DNA of 64,000 bases from Owenia fusiformis (Eukaryota > Annelida > Polychaeta > Sabellida > Oweniidae): the NCBI GenBank assembly GCA_903813345.2, contig CAIIXF020000007.1, forward strand, positions 19,891,564 to 19,955,563. The letters are read 5' to 3'. Positions 10,768 to 24,800 of this stretch are shown in pieces. Numbering within the stretch: the stretch's first letter is position 1; every line of letters begins with the position of its first letter. Under the pieces are notes generated by a model. That model was not told where the DNA came from. It made no database searches and worked only from the letters and a program-made list of their open reading frames with translations. Made by a program: the position numbers and the translations under genes.

Positions 10768-12470
10768 TATAGGTAATGTAAGTAACACGCTATCACTCTG
10801 GTGGCATAAAATATAGCAATCAATTCAATACAGATAAAAGTCAGTTTTTTCATATTCATCGGTTGTATCAGACAAGAATATACTTGCTTTTCCTCCCAAG
10901 GAAAAATCTATAGTTTAAACTGAATCTTTCATAGATTTCATATCGCAAAGAAACATTATCATCGTGTAATATTTAACAGCGTTTTTATCAAATATACTGG
11001 CCATACAATATACTTATTAATATATCCTGTCGGTACACGATGGAATCAGACTATATAGACTAATTTTATATTGTGTCTATTTTCGTAATTCAAAAAGATC
11101 AGTGATTTAAATGCTATAATTGTAATTTGGAGTATTGTTTGACCAAAGTAAAATTGGTTGTCTGAGTACGTTTGAGATATAAAATATTATACTTTCAATA
11201 GAAAAATAATCAAATAATAAAAAATGAATTTCAAAGATCGGCGTTCCATTGCAGTGCACATTGATTACTTTTAAGTTTTACGCTGGAAGTTATAAAAATG
11301 ACTTTTAAGTTACCAGCGTAAAATTGAATTTCGAATAATAATATTTCCTTGAGCAGGTTAGTGTTGATAGACCTTCCTTGTTATATTTGGGCGATAATAA
11401 AAAGAAATACCCTTAATAATAATAATAAATTACCTGATCTACTTGCCACAGTGAGTCTTATATCATAATATCAATCAAAAATCTGAAAATGGTGCCGTGG
11501 CCGTGGCCGTGGTTCAAAAAACGAAGGTAACAATTTGATGCGATATGCGAACGGTATAAAATCGCACGCAAGTGTCTTGAGAGTAGGCTACTTTAAGTTC
11601 TATGTATAGAGTACATGAAATTATATTTAGAAAAAATCAACAGAACACAAGCTGTTATTTTAATGGTATGTTTTCAAGAAAAAGATGCTCATTTTAATGG
11701 TTTTATATCCGAACATTATTTTTCAAAGGCTGAAAAAAGCGACGAGGCAACTGCCTCATTTGCCTCAACGTAGCTACGCGCTTGGGTATCATTTTTGTGT
11801 CACCCTGTATGTTCTTGTTGAGGCTATGTGTTAAGGCCGATGTGTTAAACTTCGTTGAAATTTTAGTTTTTATTCAGTGAAAAGGTTGAAATGTATTTAA
11901 ATTGTTTGGAAAGTCATGACAGTTCGGATTAACATGTGATCAAGTGGTCAGTTTTTGTAATTGGTATTTGGCACACACAGTTAACATATGTAACAGATTG
12001 TTACAGTTTGTAACCACTTGAAGAAGAAAAAGACATTCATCATCCAGTTCTCTTTTCATGTGGAAGGACTAGGTATAGTATTGCAAGTGATTTTAGACAG
12101 TCATATCTTTTACCTTGAGTACTTTCTCAATTTAGATATGACATTTCTAATTAAAACATGTTATCTCTCAAATAATTTCAGATAATTCTTTCAAAATCAT
12201 GCAGTTTTTCACCATTTTGAGCACTTTTCAAGTGATTTCAGCCATATTTGGGCCAAAATTGTCAAATGTGAACCCCCCTGGAAAAATTTGAAAACTGAAC
12301 CCCCCCCCTTTGGCAAATACTGGCTACTGGCCTGACATCTCTATTGTTCTGATGCCTGTGGGTTGCATACTGAGGTGAAGAATTGGTGAGAGTCCGTGTC
12401 AAAGTTCAGGTACATTATATATTATCATAATAACATAGAAGTCGAGGTTTTGTAATTCCGTTTCACAATG
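10768..12470. other. Noncoding intergenic sequence upstream of the Atos gene
   Basis: AT-rich, with no exon that could be supported. A short GCCGTGGCC triplication lies near 11493-11513. Near 12268-12306 there is a CCCCCC-bearing stretch of the kind found in the GGGGCG repeat family. Confidence 0.45.
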
Positions 12471-12570
12471 TTATTCAACGCAATGTCGTTGGCACAATCA
12501 TATCACTCAATCAGCTGGTGATTGTGTTGAACTTTGACCCATGCACCTCTGACCTTGACGGAAACAACCG

Positions 12571-12606
12571 AGTAACCAATGGGTGGATTCCGAATTGGTC
12601 ACGTGA
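12571..12606 (+). promoter_or_regulatory. Candidate Atos promoter: CCAAT boxes and an E-box
   Basis: CCAAT at 12576-12580, an inverted CCAAT (ATTGG) at 12594-12598 and the palindrome TCACGTGA (12599-12606, CACGTG E-box) cluster about 200 bases upstream of the predicted Atos start codon at 12803. CCAAT elements bind NF-Y, and CACGTG binds bHLH-ZIP factors such as USF or Max partners. This spacing is typical of TATA-less animal promoters. No TATA box was seen. The transcription start is inferred, not visible. Confidence 0.45.
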
Positions 12607-12802
12607 CCAGAAATGAATGGATTCGTAAACAGAAAAATTTTTGAGATGAAAATCGAAAGGCAGAAAGAAACATCTTTTACACAAGAATCCGGTTGATTCA
12701 GTGCACCATGACTATTTAAAACGCTAAAATGATAGTAAGGGCATCGCCAAACATAATTTTGGGGTGTAGTTTAGCGAGAATATAGAAGATATTTGGCGAA
12801 AT

Positions 12803-15800
12803 ATGAGGCCAGAAAAAGGTAAAAAAATTTATTTCTCAAGTTCATTTTCAGGACTCACCCTAATAATGTCAACACATATGAAACAGCTGTTTAGGGACAC
12901 AAAAGAAGATAAATAACATTTCCAATAAAACCATTGATTCTACCTATATTTATTTTATAATTTTACATGTATGTTTATGTGAGGAGAATCCGTCAATCCC
13001 AAATATGTACAGCCAAGCACTTGGATAAGTTTACCAGATTTTATTTTTAGAACTTTGAGGGTCATACCAGAGCAGCCATACAGCTGATGGTAAATCTCCT
13101 AAAGCTATATAGATCATAGTGAATTATCTAACTCCTTACCATACCATATAATTTTCTTCTGAAAATATTTCTATTTCAATTCTTATCCAATTTTTTGCTT
13201 GTTTGAATGTAAAATCTTATCCCGTACCAGGACTAGATTATAGTCCTGTATGGAGCGCACTCTTTTGCCTGTACGATTACAACTTGGGAGAATTATCTAC
13301 GCCCCTTACACTTAAGATACCTACCTCAATGCATTATAGAACTCAAAATGTAACTTCTAATATATTGGAACCGCCGATTGTCTGGGTATATCGCCAGAAC
13401 GGGAACATTTTTCTTTTTCATCGAGAGAGATTCCATCACTTTTCAAGATGGCGGTTGGATTTAAAAGGGGAATCCCCCGTATGACTGTCCCGGATGTGGA
13501 CTGGAAGTACCAATATGGAGGAATTTGACGGTTGAAATAAGTAAATGTTACACGCAACTATTGCGATCAAAAACGAAAATGTCTTCGTTCTGCCGATAAA
13601 CCCAGACAATTGTGGATTCAACTACACGAAAAGAATGCTAAAATACCAAGGAATCTATTGAAGTAGGTATCTGAAGTGTAAGAAGCGTAAAAAATTCTCC
13701 CATGTTGTAATCGCACAGGCAAAAGAGTGAGATGTTCACAGGACCATAGTCCGGGAACAGGATAAGTAAAATCTAAATCTACAATTGTCAGTTAGGCCTA
13801 TTGCGAAATTATTTATAACACATGATGTCACATACTTCTAGAGATTATTTTGAAGTTTTTTACAGTGAATGGCAAATATGCAAATTGAAATTTAGCCAGA
13901 CTCTGAAAAGTCAAAGACTGAAAGGCCGTCAACTGTCATGGGCGTAGCGCCCAGTACGCTGGCTACGCACAGGCGTACCAGATGGTTGCAAATTCGCTCC
14001 AAATACAACCAAATTTTAAAATTTTTCCTGGGGGAGAACCCAGGCCCCCATGAATGCTCATTTTTGATTCACTCAACTCTTGTTCCCGTGTAGGTGGCAT
14101 ACTACTTAGAAAAATAGCGCTACGCCCATGACTGTATCAGTTCAATTTCTGAACAAATCTGATGATTCAGTTCTTATTTTTCACTGTATTCCAATAGTCT
14201 GTTATTTTGGGTCATTAATAATGTGATGATAGATAGTGTACATAATAGTTTGTCTTGAATCAGATCCCATCCCAGGTCCTCCTTCCCGTTCTCTTTATAG
14301 GCCTTTACAAAAAGTTGGGAAAACATATTTAGGGAGTGAGACAGATGGTTGATTCTTAGTTTAACTGTCTTTATTGTACATATACCAACACACAAGAAGA
14401 AGTTTAACCTTCGAACATAATGTCATGTCAATGAAATAATTACCTAAATGATATCAAGATGGATGAAGAATACATGATCTGTATGTTGCTGGTTTATCTG
14501 TGGTTAGAGTTATGTATGATTGGGATCATCATGTAAGGTAGGATCATGGCTGATATGTAATTATGATTATGAGCTTACGTGAGTTGCAAAGTCCATCATA
14601 AATATAGAAGCTGCATATCTAGTCAGGACTAACACATATTATCATACTTATAAATAACCCTTAGTACCAACATATTCAATTTATGTGTTATCATGCCAAC
14701 TTGTAATAGGGAATGTGGTAAAAAATAGTATCCAGGGCCTTAAACTGCATTTGTTCAAATGCGTGAGTTATTTGATTACTGAATTTTGAGCATAGACAAT
14801 ATTATGAGACCATAATATCCCTTTAGTGCATGCTTTTTTATCATTACTTTATCTCATTTGGGATAAGCTTATTGATATTGCTTTTTGAAATTCAGTGAGT
14901 TAGTGCTTTTGTTCCAATTGTATTTATCGGTAGATATGAGTATACAGAGGTCCTTCAGATTGATAAAACTTTGATAAAGAATAAAATTAAACTATTTATA
15001 TTAAAGTCTAGTGAACATCTAACAGAAAACATGCCTGATTAAGTAATCCACGCTCGAAACTCACATCACAATTACCTCAATGCCAATCAATTTTATTTTT
15101 GGCAATCATGCAATGGAATGATTGCAAGCTTAGCAAAGTGTGGCAACATTTTCATCCTAAAGGAAACCCTGTAATTGGCCCATGTAGTTCAATCAATAAG
15201 TGAGGCATATCTTTGGCCCGCTGATTTATGCAAAGAATTTTTTTATTGTTTTGTTTAGCTTTGATTTAACCCTTTGAAAGAGTCTCTATCTACATTCTTT
15301 CATATCTTTGATTTTAGATCAGAATGTGTTGCCTTAACATGTGTTGTCAGAAAATTATGGCAACATATTTTTTGTTTATAGTAGCTTTAATTCAGTAAGA
15401 TCCAAACAAAATCAAAACTGTACAATCATTTGTTATGGTCAGAGGGGAAAACTGCTGGTTGAAGGATATTCAGGGTAGATTGATTTTTGTTATGGTGTAA
15501 TCACCAGCTTTGCTATAGGTCATCTGTTATATCCCAAGGTTAAATGGCTGATTGATTCACTAGGATCGATCAATGGTCGTACAAGAATTCCATATATGGA
15601 CTTCATGTGTAATGCCCAGTATAATGCTATACAACAGTACTATACATGCTACCCTGCAAATCCAATGGAAACAACATGCAAAATTATTCGAACATGAAAA
15701 TGCATGTACAGCTGACAGCTGTAGTTGCAAAATCCCTCAAAACAACAGGCTTTATTTGCTAAAAGCAACCTGAGAAAATTGCCTGTTGCTTGTGCTGTTA

Positions 15801-18800
15801 AAGAAACCCCTGGCAGGGTGTGAATACTTGATTCTGTACACAGAGAATGATTGAATACTATGAAACGAGGGTGGCAGATGCCAGTAACTTAACAAAATCA
15901 ATGCATCCTTGCATGACTTAACCTAGAAAATTAATAGAATCTAATTCTGAATCACCATTGAATATGGCTGTTGGTACTGACTTAAACATGTATGGCATGT
16001 TAGGACATTATAGGTGTCAATAAAAAATGTAGTGCCGGTTTCTGCATTCGTTGAGGGTCCCTACCATTTAGAAGTTTCAGTGAGTCTCGTAAACAGGATA
16101 TTGAACATATCATATTTTAGGACCTGTCATAGAATACATGGATGGAAATAATGATGAACAATGAACCAGGAAATTGTTGTTGAAGCAAACCTACTTAGTT
16201 CCAGATTATTGGTTTCAATATCTGAAATCTCACACAATTTATGATTACTCAGATGATTATTCAGTTATAATAGAGCTATTTGTCTCAGATCATTCATTTT
16301 AGATATCTCATACTGGATTCATGGATTTACTCAAAATATGTTGTATTTTTGCTTTTTTCATAAATCTCTCACATTTGTTCCTAGCGCGGTGAGTTCAGAG
16401 ATTTATTGAAAACTGAAAGAGTGAAGTCGAAGCTCTCTTTTGAGAAGCAAAGTTGAATGAATCCAAAGGATGGATTGGAAATGGATGATAAAAATGACTG
16501 CTCATTTATTTATGAAATCCTCCAACCAGATGGATTATTTTTATTGTCAAAAAATTAAAGTAAAAAGACACCAATTACACATTCCCTGACTGCATGTACA
16601 GTGTCTGTAATTTTCTAATTTTTTCCTCTATTAGTATCCTGAAAAAGGTGATTTGAATGAACCATGTTCATAATGCCATCCCCAGCTTATATATTCTTTT
16701 GTGTCGCAAAACATATGTTTTTGAAGAGAGAATGTTTATCATTTATTATCTTAAGTGTTGTTAATGTTTGAACATTTCTTTGTTTAATAAATCATTTCCT
16801 TTCTTGGGACTGTCAAGGAGAAACCCAGACTCCATTTTTGTCACCTTTACTGATTTCTAAGGTTTGGATTTAGGTTCATCCAAAGTCTAGCCATTACTAG
16901 ATACAAAAACATAAAAACAGGCAACTGAAAAGTGAAAGAGTGTGTGTATAATTGAGGCTTTTACTTTTAGGCTTAATTTTAAATACACAGATTCATCTTT
17001 GGCATATCAAAACTTCTCTTATCACCTTGTCGTGTTCCCCACTGGGTGAACCCTCATAAGGTATTTATGAGGAAATATTGAGTCAGCTTGTAATGAGTAT
17101 AAGCCACTTCAGACTATGTCAGTCTAAAAGTACACTGAAACCCATGCATTTGGACATCTTGCCTTATTAATAAAAACATTGTTCTAATACTCTTAGAGAA
17201 ATTGTATAATGTACAATCCTTTTAAAGTACCCTGAGGCTCTACCTGATTTGTGAATGTGATGTATTGAGAATCTGCATTTATGTGCTCTTCCAAGGTCAT
17301 ATTCACGTGAGGGGCTTTACTGTATAGTGTATGACATTCTATTACAGAAACACCTGTTAAAAATTCATTTTCACTAATTGATTTTTGTTACTATGAAAAA
17401 CATATTGAAGCTGCCTAAATGGAAACAAAACACTACCATCATTCATGCAGATTGAACAATATAAATCTATACCTTCTGATGCTGTGGATATATTGCTTAA
17501 AATTATTGACCACACCCAGTTGATGAAACAATTTTACCTTAATTCAACTAAACCAATAAATCGTTCATAAAACGTGTGTGCTTTTGCTGACCTGAGTAAG
17601 GCCAAGAAACTCACATTTACGAGGCAAGCTATTGATGAAATATCTAGTTTAGTTATCTGTACTTAAACATCTAGGGTAACTTCTATTTATAAAGTACAAC
17701 CTTCTTATTCTGATCAATGTCTATGAATTTCTGACTGATTCAGGAGTTACTGGCCTGGATACATGTTTTCATTGATTTTGCTTGTTGATGTGGCTCATTT
17801 GTCAGAGTATGTACAGTCAAGTGCATGTCTCCTAAAAAACAACTAGTTGGGTAGCTTGCCTTTGTACATGAATTGTCAGCTTTAACTCTCTATTAGCCAC
17901 TTTTTTTGTAGTTATTTTATCTATGTAGGAAGCTCTCCATGTTATCGGGAGTACATGTCCTGGTATATTGAAACCGGGGTGTTATTCTTGTATTGCTGTA
18001 TCTCTGTCCTCATATTCAGCTTGAGTAAGAGAAATCAGTGGTGAGTCGGGGGGGGGGGGGGGTTGAGAGGGGTATATTGTCTACTTCAAATGCAAGACTA
18101 TTGGAATATGGGCATTAATATAATCAATCGTCTAATTAATGTTTCATGAGTATGAGGATGTATGGCATAATGTTACGATTAGTTCTTTTCTGTTGCATTT
18201 GTTTCTGTGCTGCCTCATATGGGTTAGACCATGTCAATGATATCACGTTAAATATTTTCTTGGGGCTATATACTAGGCTGCATATGTTTGAGTTAACAAA
18301 TCCTGTATGTATTCAGGGGCGTAGCCAGCTTTTAGTCAGGGGGGGAGTGCGATCGCCAAATTTTTTTTTGGTTTTCAGTCAGGGGGTGCGAATGTGGCAT
18401 AAACAAGCCAAAAAAAGATATGTTTTAAATTTTATAAATATTTTGCGATCACCCTACCCCCTCCCAGGCTACGCCTATGGTATTCTAATAGGTTATACGT
18501 AGTAGATATTGCAAAATTATTCCATGTATTATTTACACTATTGTACTATTGCTTAGTAAATGCCTTCACCAACATAATTACATTGTCCTGATAGGGTAAC
18601 AGAACTAGTTCATCTCAAGTTCATCTGGTCATCTAAGGTCAACTTTGCTTAATAGAATCAGTTTTGTTACCAGATTGTTTTTGGAAACGAAATCATTATT
18701 TTTACAGGTTGATTAAAAATAATCGGAAAATCTAGGTTTTAGCATTTCTACTTTCACTGAATACAAATCTGACTTTTTCATTTTTATTTCTTAGATTTTA

Positions 18801-21800
18801 GCATCCACAGCTCTAAATTATTTTTATGTACAAAGTTTTGTTTGGGATAAAGTGAAACCCTGCCTGGGGAATGTTGTAAATGCTGTGTACTAGTGGACTA
18901 ATTTCTTCATGTTTGGTGTACAGTATTCAGATTTATTGACACTATATTTAATTTTGATCCTGTTTGTTGGGATTTATTACTCTGTGAACCATCATGACAC
19001 GTGCTTCAAATTGTCAAAAATATATGGAGGTCATCAATTATTTAGAAATAACAAAAATATTGATAGTCTAAAGGCACATGCATTTCATACGAACTTAATG
19101 CTTGTAAATATTTTAGTGGCCCTTTAGTTAGGGATATGCTAAATCTGATTAATCCTGTTGGTATCTATAATTATGATGTAACTGTTAAAAACCTAAATTA
19201 ATTCGTCTCAGAGATCCATTTATCTATTTTACCAACAGGTGCTATGTATTGACTATGAAGGGAAGGGGTCAAATGATATATTACATATATATTCAGGGGC
19301 GGATCTGGGAACCAATAAGGGGGGGGGGCAAATTTTGAAATTTTGAGGCCCATTTTCTTCAAAATTTGGCCTGAAATTAAAAAATAAGGCCCAGTAATGA
19401 CCAAAAAGGCCCATTTTTTGGGGCCTTAAGGCCTTTTTTGGGCCCAATTTTTTTTCTGGGCCCATCCCCCTGCCCCCCCCCCCCCCCCAGATCGGCCAGT
19501 GATATTGATGTCCCTCATTTTATGTTACCTCATAATACCTAACTCATTGATTTATATGTCAGTCTGCATGATCTCCTGAAAAAAAACAATTCACATTTGT
19601 ACTGTTAAGTTGTGTAAATATAATGTAATAAAAAGTGCGTAAACATGAAGCAAAGTAAAACGTACACAATAGGTGCATTCTTTTATTAGCATATAAAAAC
19701 GAAATCCAAGTGTGCTGATTATATCTAAAAGTCATTTGGATCTATGTTTTTTTAAATATCAGTTTGTTTTGATCAGTGTCATACAATTTTGAAGAGTACA
19801 CAATTCATATTCTTTAGTCAAGACTCTATATAGTTTTAAAGGGGGGGGGGGGCTTTAAATAAATACTGATTAAACATTAACTTTCACTTCCATGCCATTG
19901 TCATTCCTGTGTGTCAGTGTTGATGGGAATTTAGACTGGACCAGCAACATATTTTATAATATATTTTAATCAACTTTTCACAGAATGTGCAACATACAAT
20001 GACTTAATTAATCCACAAAAATGTTAAGAATAACAGAAATATTTTATTAGAAATGGTTTAAAGAACATATTGAAAAATAAAACGATTGGTGAGATATTAT
20101 TATGAGAGCTTTGTGATTTCCCCTCCTGCATTGGAATCTCTCATTGACACACTTAATGTATACAAGAACCAGTTTTGCATCTGTTTTTCTCATCTCAATT
20201 ATAACGTGTGTTAGAGTACACTTAACATTGCGATTATTACAGATATAGCATCCAAGTTATGCATTTGGCCTTCTTCATTTGCTGATTGTTGTAGCTCAAT
20301 GATCTTGAAAAACCATAACCCTGTATGCCATGTATAATGTTAAGACTCTATCAGATATTTAACCCCTAAAAATAAATATAAAACAGATGGAAGAACGTGA
20401 CAGGCTAGGAAGCCTCCTACTCTCTTAGAACTTGTTGATGATGATAAGTTCAGAATATAAGAGAAGTGATTAATTTAAATGGAATTTCAGTATATGCTGA
20501 AGCATCCTTTTATACATTATAATGCTATTGTTCATATATAGTTTCACAGGGACTATCTAGGCCCCGCTGAAATCGTGAGCAATGAGCCCATGTTAGAAGC
20601 GGGGCCTTGAGAGATATGATAAAATTGAAATATAAAATTTTCTATGAAACTTTAGTAAATGAAACTCAGTACAACTTTATTTCATAGTTCAATGGCTACA
20701 AATTATAACATAATTAATAAGCATATATTTGAATTAAAACAATTTACCATAAGATTTACAATATAACAACATGCCATTTAAAAAAGAATTTGGCGTGCGA
20801 TAAACCATATACCAAGGGTTGTCTTTATCACTACAATATACATATGGTTACATGATTTTAATAAATAAAAAATCTTACCTGTCTTATAGAAAGGGACTGG
20901 ATAGCTGGATGGGGGGGATTCTTAGTTATCTGTATATGGCATACTGTATCTAGTATCCACCACACAATAATTTCAACTTTTTAATGTTATCTGTCAATCT
21001 TATACACTGCCCTAGGAAAGTATGATCAGTTATGAAATTGCAGATTGGTGCATTTCTTATTGGTTGCTTTATCTTCTGGCTTACCTTGATGGCAGAACTG
21101 ATATAACACATGTCAATTATGATGTCTCAGTTTAGTTAATGTCACTGTATCATAATTAGTCAAATAAGCTGATTAACCATTTGATTGCAGGTCCTTTTGA
21201 TGACCACAGATGGTTTATAAGTCAAAATCAATGAAAACCTCTCATTAAGAGTTGATCACACATCATGCATGTTAAATTAGTGATGACTATCCCCTCTGAT
21301 TATGATATGTGATAATGTAATTTAATTGGTGACCATTTGGAAATGATGTTTTGATATCAGCTGTTGGGCCATCCATATGTCTCACTTGAGGTGAATGTAA
21401 CATCAAACGGCTGGATTCATTATAAGACTAGGAATATTTTGGAAACGTTTGTTGATTAAAAAGTCTACTTGAAATACTCCAAGTTAATTTAACATTATAT
21501 GTATTCTATTTGGCTTTGCTGTACTATACCACAGAATGGAAAACGATCATGATTACCAGGCGAACAAGCGTAAAACTAGATCTGACATAATATCTCATAT
21601 GCTTATTCAGAGTAAGGGAAACATTTGGCTCCAGAATTGGACATTGTAGATAAGCATATTTTACAGTATTAAAAAATAAAAAAACACTACATTGTATATT
21701 TATATATTTATACTACATTCATCAAAACAATTTTTGGACACAACAAATTATTCATATGAAAAGTTGGAAATACTTTATATTTTAGAGGAAGGATGAAAAT

Positions 21801-24800
21801 TCATTAAGGTGAAGTAATATTTGAAAGGATCACGTCTCATATTAACTGTCTACTCTCTTAAGTATCTCATTTCATATTTGTTAAAATGATTGTTTTCATA
21901 TATGTTTTATACCACCCATGGATAAAGCAGAATATCAGGCAGCTGAGAGTCAATCTGATAACATGAATTAAAAAAGTGATTGATAATAAAAATTATCTCA
22001 TGCTTTGTTTTCCTCCAGGAACTACTCAGACAAGCATGGAAGAAGAGGTGTTAGAGGGAAGTGATTTGTTTAAATGGATAGGAATGTTAGTCCTAGAGGC
22101 CAGGGTTCCACAAATGTCACCAAAAGGCAGAACAGAAGGTCCCCATTGCCCTGGAATTCTAGGAGAAGTGACACATGCATGTGATAATAAGAAAAATGAA
22201 GTAAGATTTTATTTTTTGTACAAGTTAGGGTAATGTTACCATAAAATCTATATGTAAACAAATCTCTATTTTCTTAACAAAATAGCCAATCCCAGTTTAA
22301 TCAAACTGAATACAAATTTTTACATTTGTCTTCCTAATTGCATTATCTGATATACAGTGTACATTTACAGTGTATATTGTTGCTGTTCAGCTTGTTTCCA
22401 TCATAATACAATATACTTCATGATGTATTGATATTAGATAATATTAGATAAATGTTCAGAGTGTCGAACATAATAACTACAAGGGTGGAATGATAGCTGG
22501 TATTAAACAGATATTCAATAATTGTTACACCCTTTTGGAGCAAACATGATCCGAGACTTATGATATAGTAATAGTTTGAAGTTGTGTGATCCCAGGAGGA
22601 TTGGCTCCCAGTATGCAATTTTGATAATCTTAAAGATTGCTGATTATGAATTAATAACCAGTTTAAATGTCAGACAATAACAAAATTCTGACATTTTCAT
22701 TGTTGGAAAATATCAAGGTTGCATTCTGGGAGCCAATCCTCCTTGATGATCCACAAGAATTTGATGCAGATCTTTTCAGGGTGATAATTTCTGATATATT
22801 TCAGTGTGTAGAAGCTGTAAAGGTAGCTGACCAGATGGAGCAGCTGTGGCAGAACAACGTACCCATGTGTATAGAGGTACTCCTGCACCCTGATTGCAAG
22901 CATGGCAGAGAGATGGCGAGGAGCGCATTGAGCTCACCTTTGGAAAAAGAGAATGTCATTGTTCTGGAGCAATGGACCATCCAGGTCTTGCCAAAAAGGT
23001 TGGTATTCATTCTTCCTTGAAAATAAAGTGCACGCCATTTGTTTCAAAATGTATGATGAAGCAGCAATAGTGGAATTATAATATGAAATACCAAACAATA
23101 AGTATTGTTGAGACATTCGAATCCTAAATGAAATTTGGGTTTTCAAAATTTGTTTTTCCTTCTTCCAAAAATGTTTTCAAATAATACTTAAAAATAAAGC
23201 ATTGTTTAAACAGATAGTACTGTATTGTACAGACATGTACCCTGATTGCATCTGCGGAATAGGGTCTGCCGAAAGAATTTGTACTTTCCTGTCTTTGATT
23301 ATTACCTCAGTAACCTCAGTAAAAGACGAGACATATTGGCAATTTGCTTGCAGAAGCAATTCAAGATGGAAATTTCATTTTGTTAAGGAGTCCTTGTTTT
23401 ATTAATACCACGTAATAGCTTCAACACTCAGGAGAAATTGTGGAGACGGCATGACATGATTTGTTCAGGTGTTTTTATCTTCACCACATGTCATTTCAAC
23501 ATTTCTCATTTGAACTGTGAGCTCAGGAGGCACAGTGAATTCAAGCATAAAACCTATTATTTCTGATTTGACTAATGGACTATCTATTTCAAGAATGATA
23601 TGTGTAACAAGAAATCTGTATTATTAGCATAAGAAATTGAATGGTATTTTTAAGCTAAAACAAAATTTTGTGACATGGTGAGCTATTGCAATCACCCACT
23701 TGTTGTCATTGGAGTATAGCTTTGGGTGAATCATATATTAGATGTCATGGTAATAAACTTTTGTCAATGTTATGCATATGTATAAGCTAAAGAAATCCTC
23801 TGTTTTAGGTGTATTGGGAATCCTGTTTCTGCCAGCATGGTGATGGGTGCAGTTAGGTCCTATCTCTACTTCTCTCAGATCAGTGCATGGCTTAACATGT
23901 CTAAAGGAGCTGCACCACGTAATCTTGCATACAGGTAGGGAACATTATCATAATAGTTGAGCATTAAGTCTCTGATGGGTAGGGTCAGAAGAATTCATAC
24001 CTTACTTAGTTAAATTGGGTTTCCTGGAACATCCGAATATTTGCCTTAGTCAGTGAAGCTCTGAAAGGTTTAAGGCATGATGGGTCTATTACATTTGCGT
24101 TTTATTGGAGGACATACAAATAACATATGCAGAAGTTTGGAGCAATGCAATATTAAGAACATAAAGCTTGCATCAACTTCTCCCTGTGTTACTTTCTGTA
24201 TTTCCTTCATCTATGATAACAGAAAGGGGAAGTGGAAATTAGGGAAGGGAATTGTGAGACCTGATACAAATAAGTTTTCCTCAAAGCCTTAAATAGCGCG
24301 TGTTGAATGTCATGTGAGGTTTATTAATATTACATATGGTAGTCAATGGAGATGAAGATGTGAAGTAGAAAATGTGTCTCATTGCTTTTGCTAAATCAGG
24401 AAATGGGGATAAGTAAACTGTGTACGCTAATTTGATTGGGTGTACAAAGTAAGGCACTGTGACTTCTTCAATAATGAATTAGACTTCCTTCTGATAGCTA
24501 TTACCATAGCAGCCACCAATAAAATATATATCAATGCATTTAAATATTCATTATTGATTCTATTTTGCATCATAAAAATGACATAAAAATTGCATTAAAT
24601 GATCAACGTTATATCGTGTATCTTTTTCATTATTTTCATTATTTGTAGTGTAATAACATGGGGGATCTATAAATGCCTATGTATGTCTTTGTAGAATATC
24701 TGCACCAGGTGAATATACAGAAACTTACTGGAGTGAGACCCAACTACAACAGTCTCATACATTCCCTGGTACAGTCATATCCAAGACTGATGCGATTAAA

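Noticed and set aside
13203-13484. 93-codon plus-strand frame and overlapping minus-strand frames
   Set aside because: All lie within the foldback element 13211-13768; openness on both strands reflects the palindrome.
18146-18502. 118-codon plus-strand open frame
   Set aside because: It runs through a GGGGCGTAGCC MITE and flanking random sequence, with no splice signals or recognisable family.
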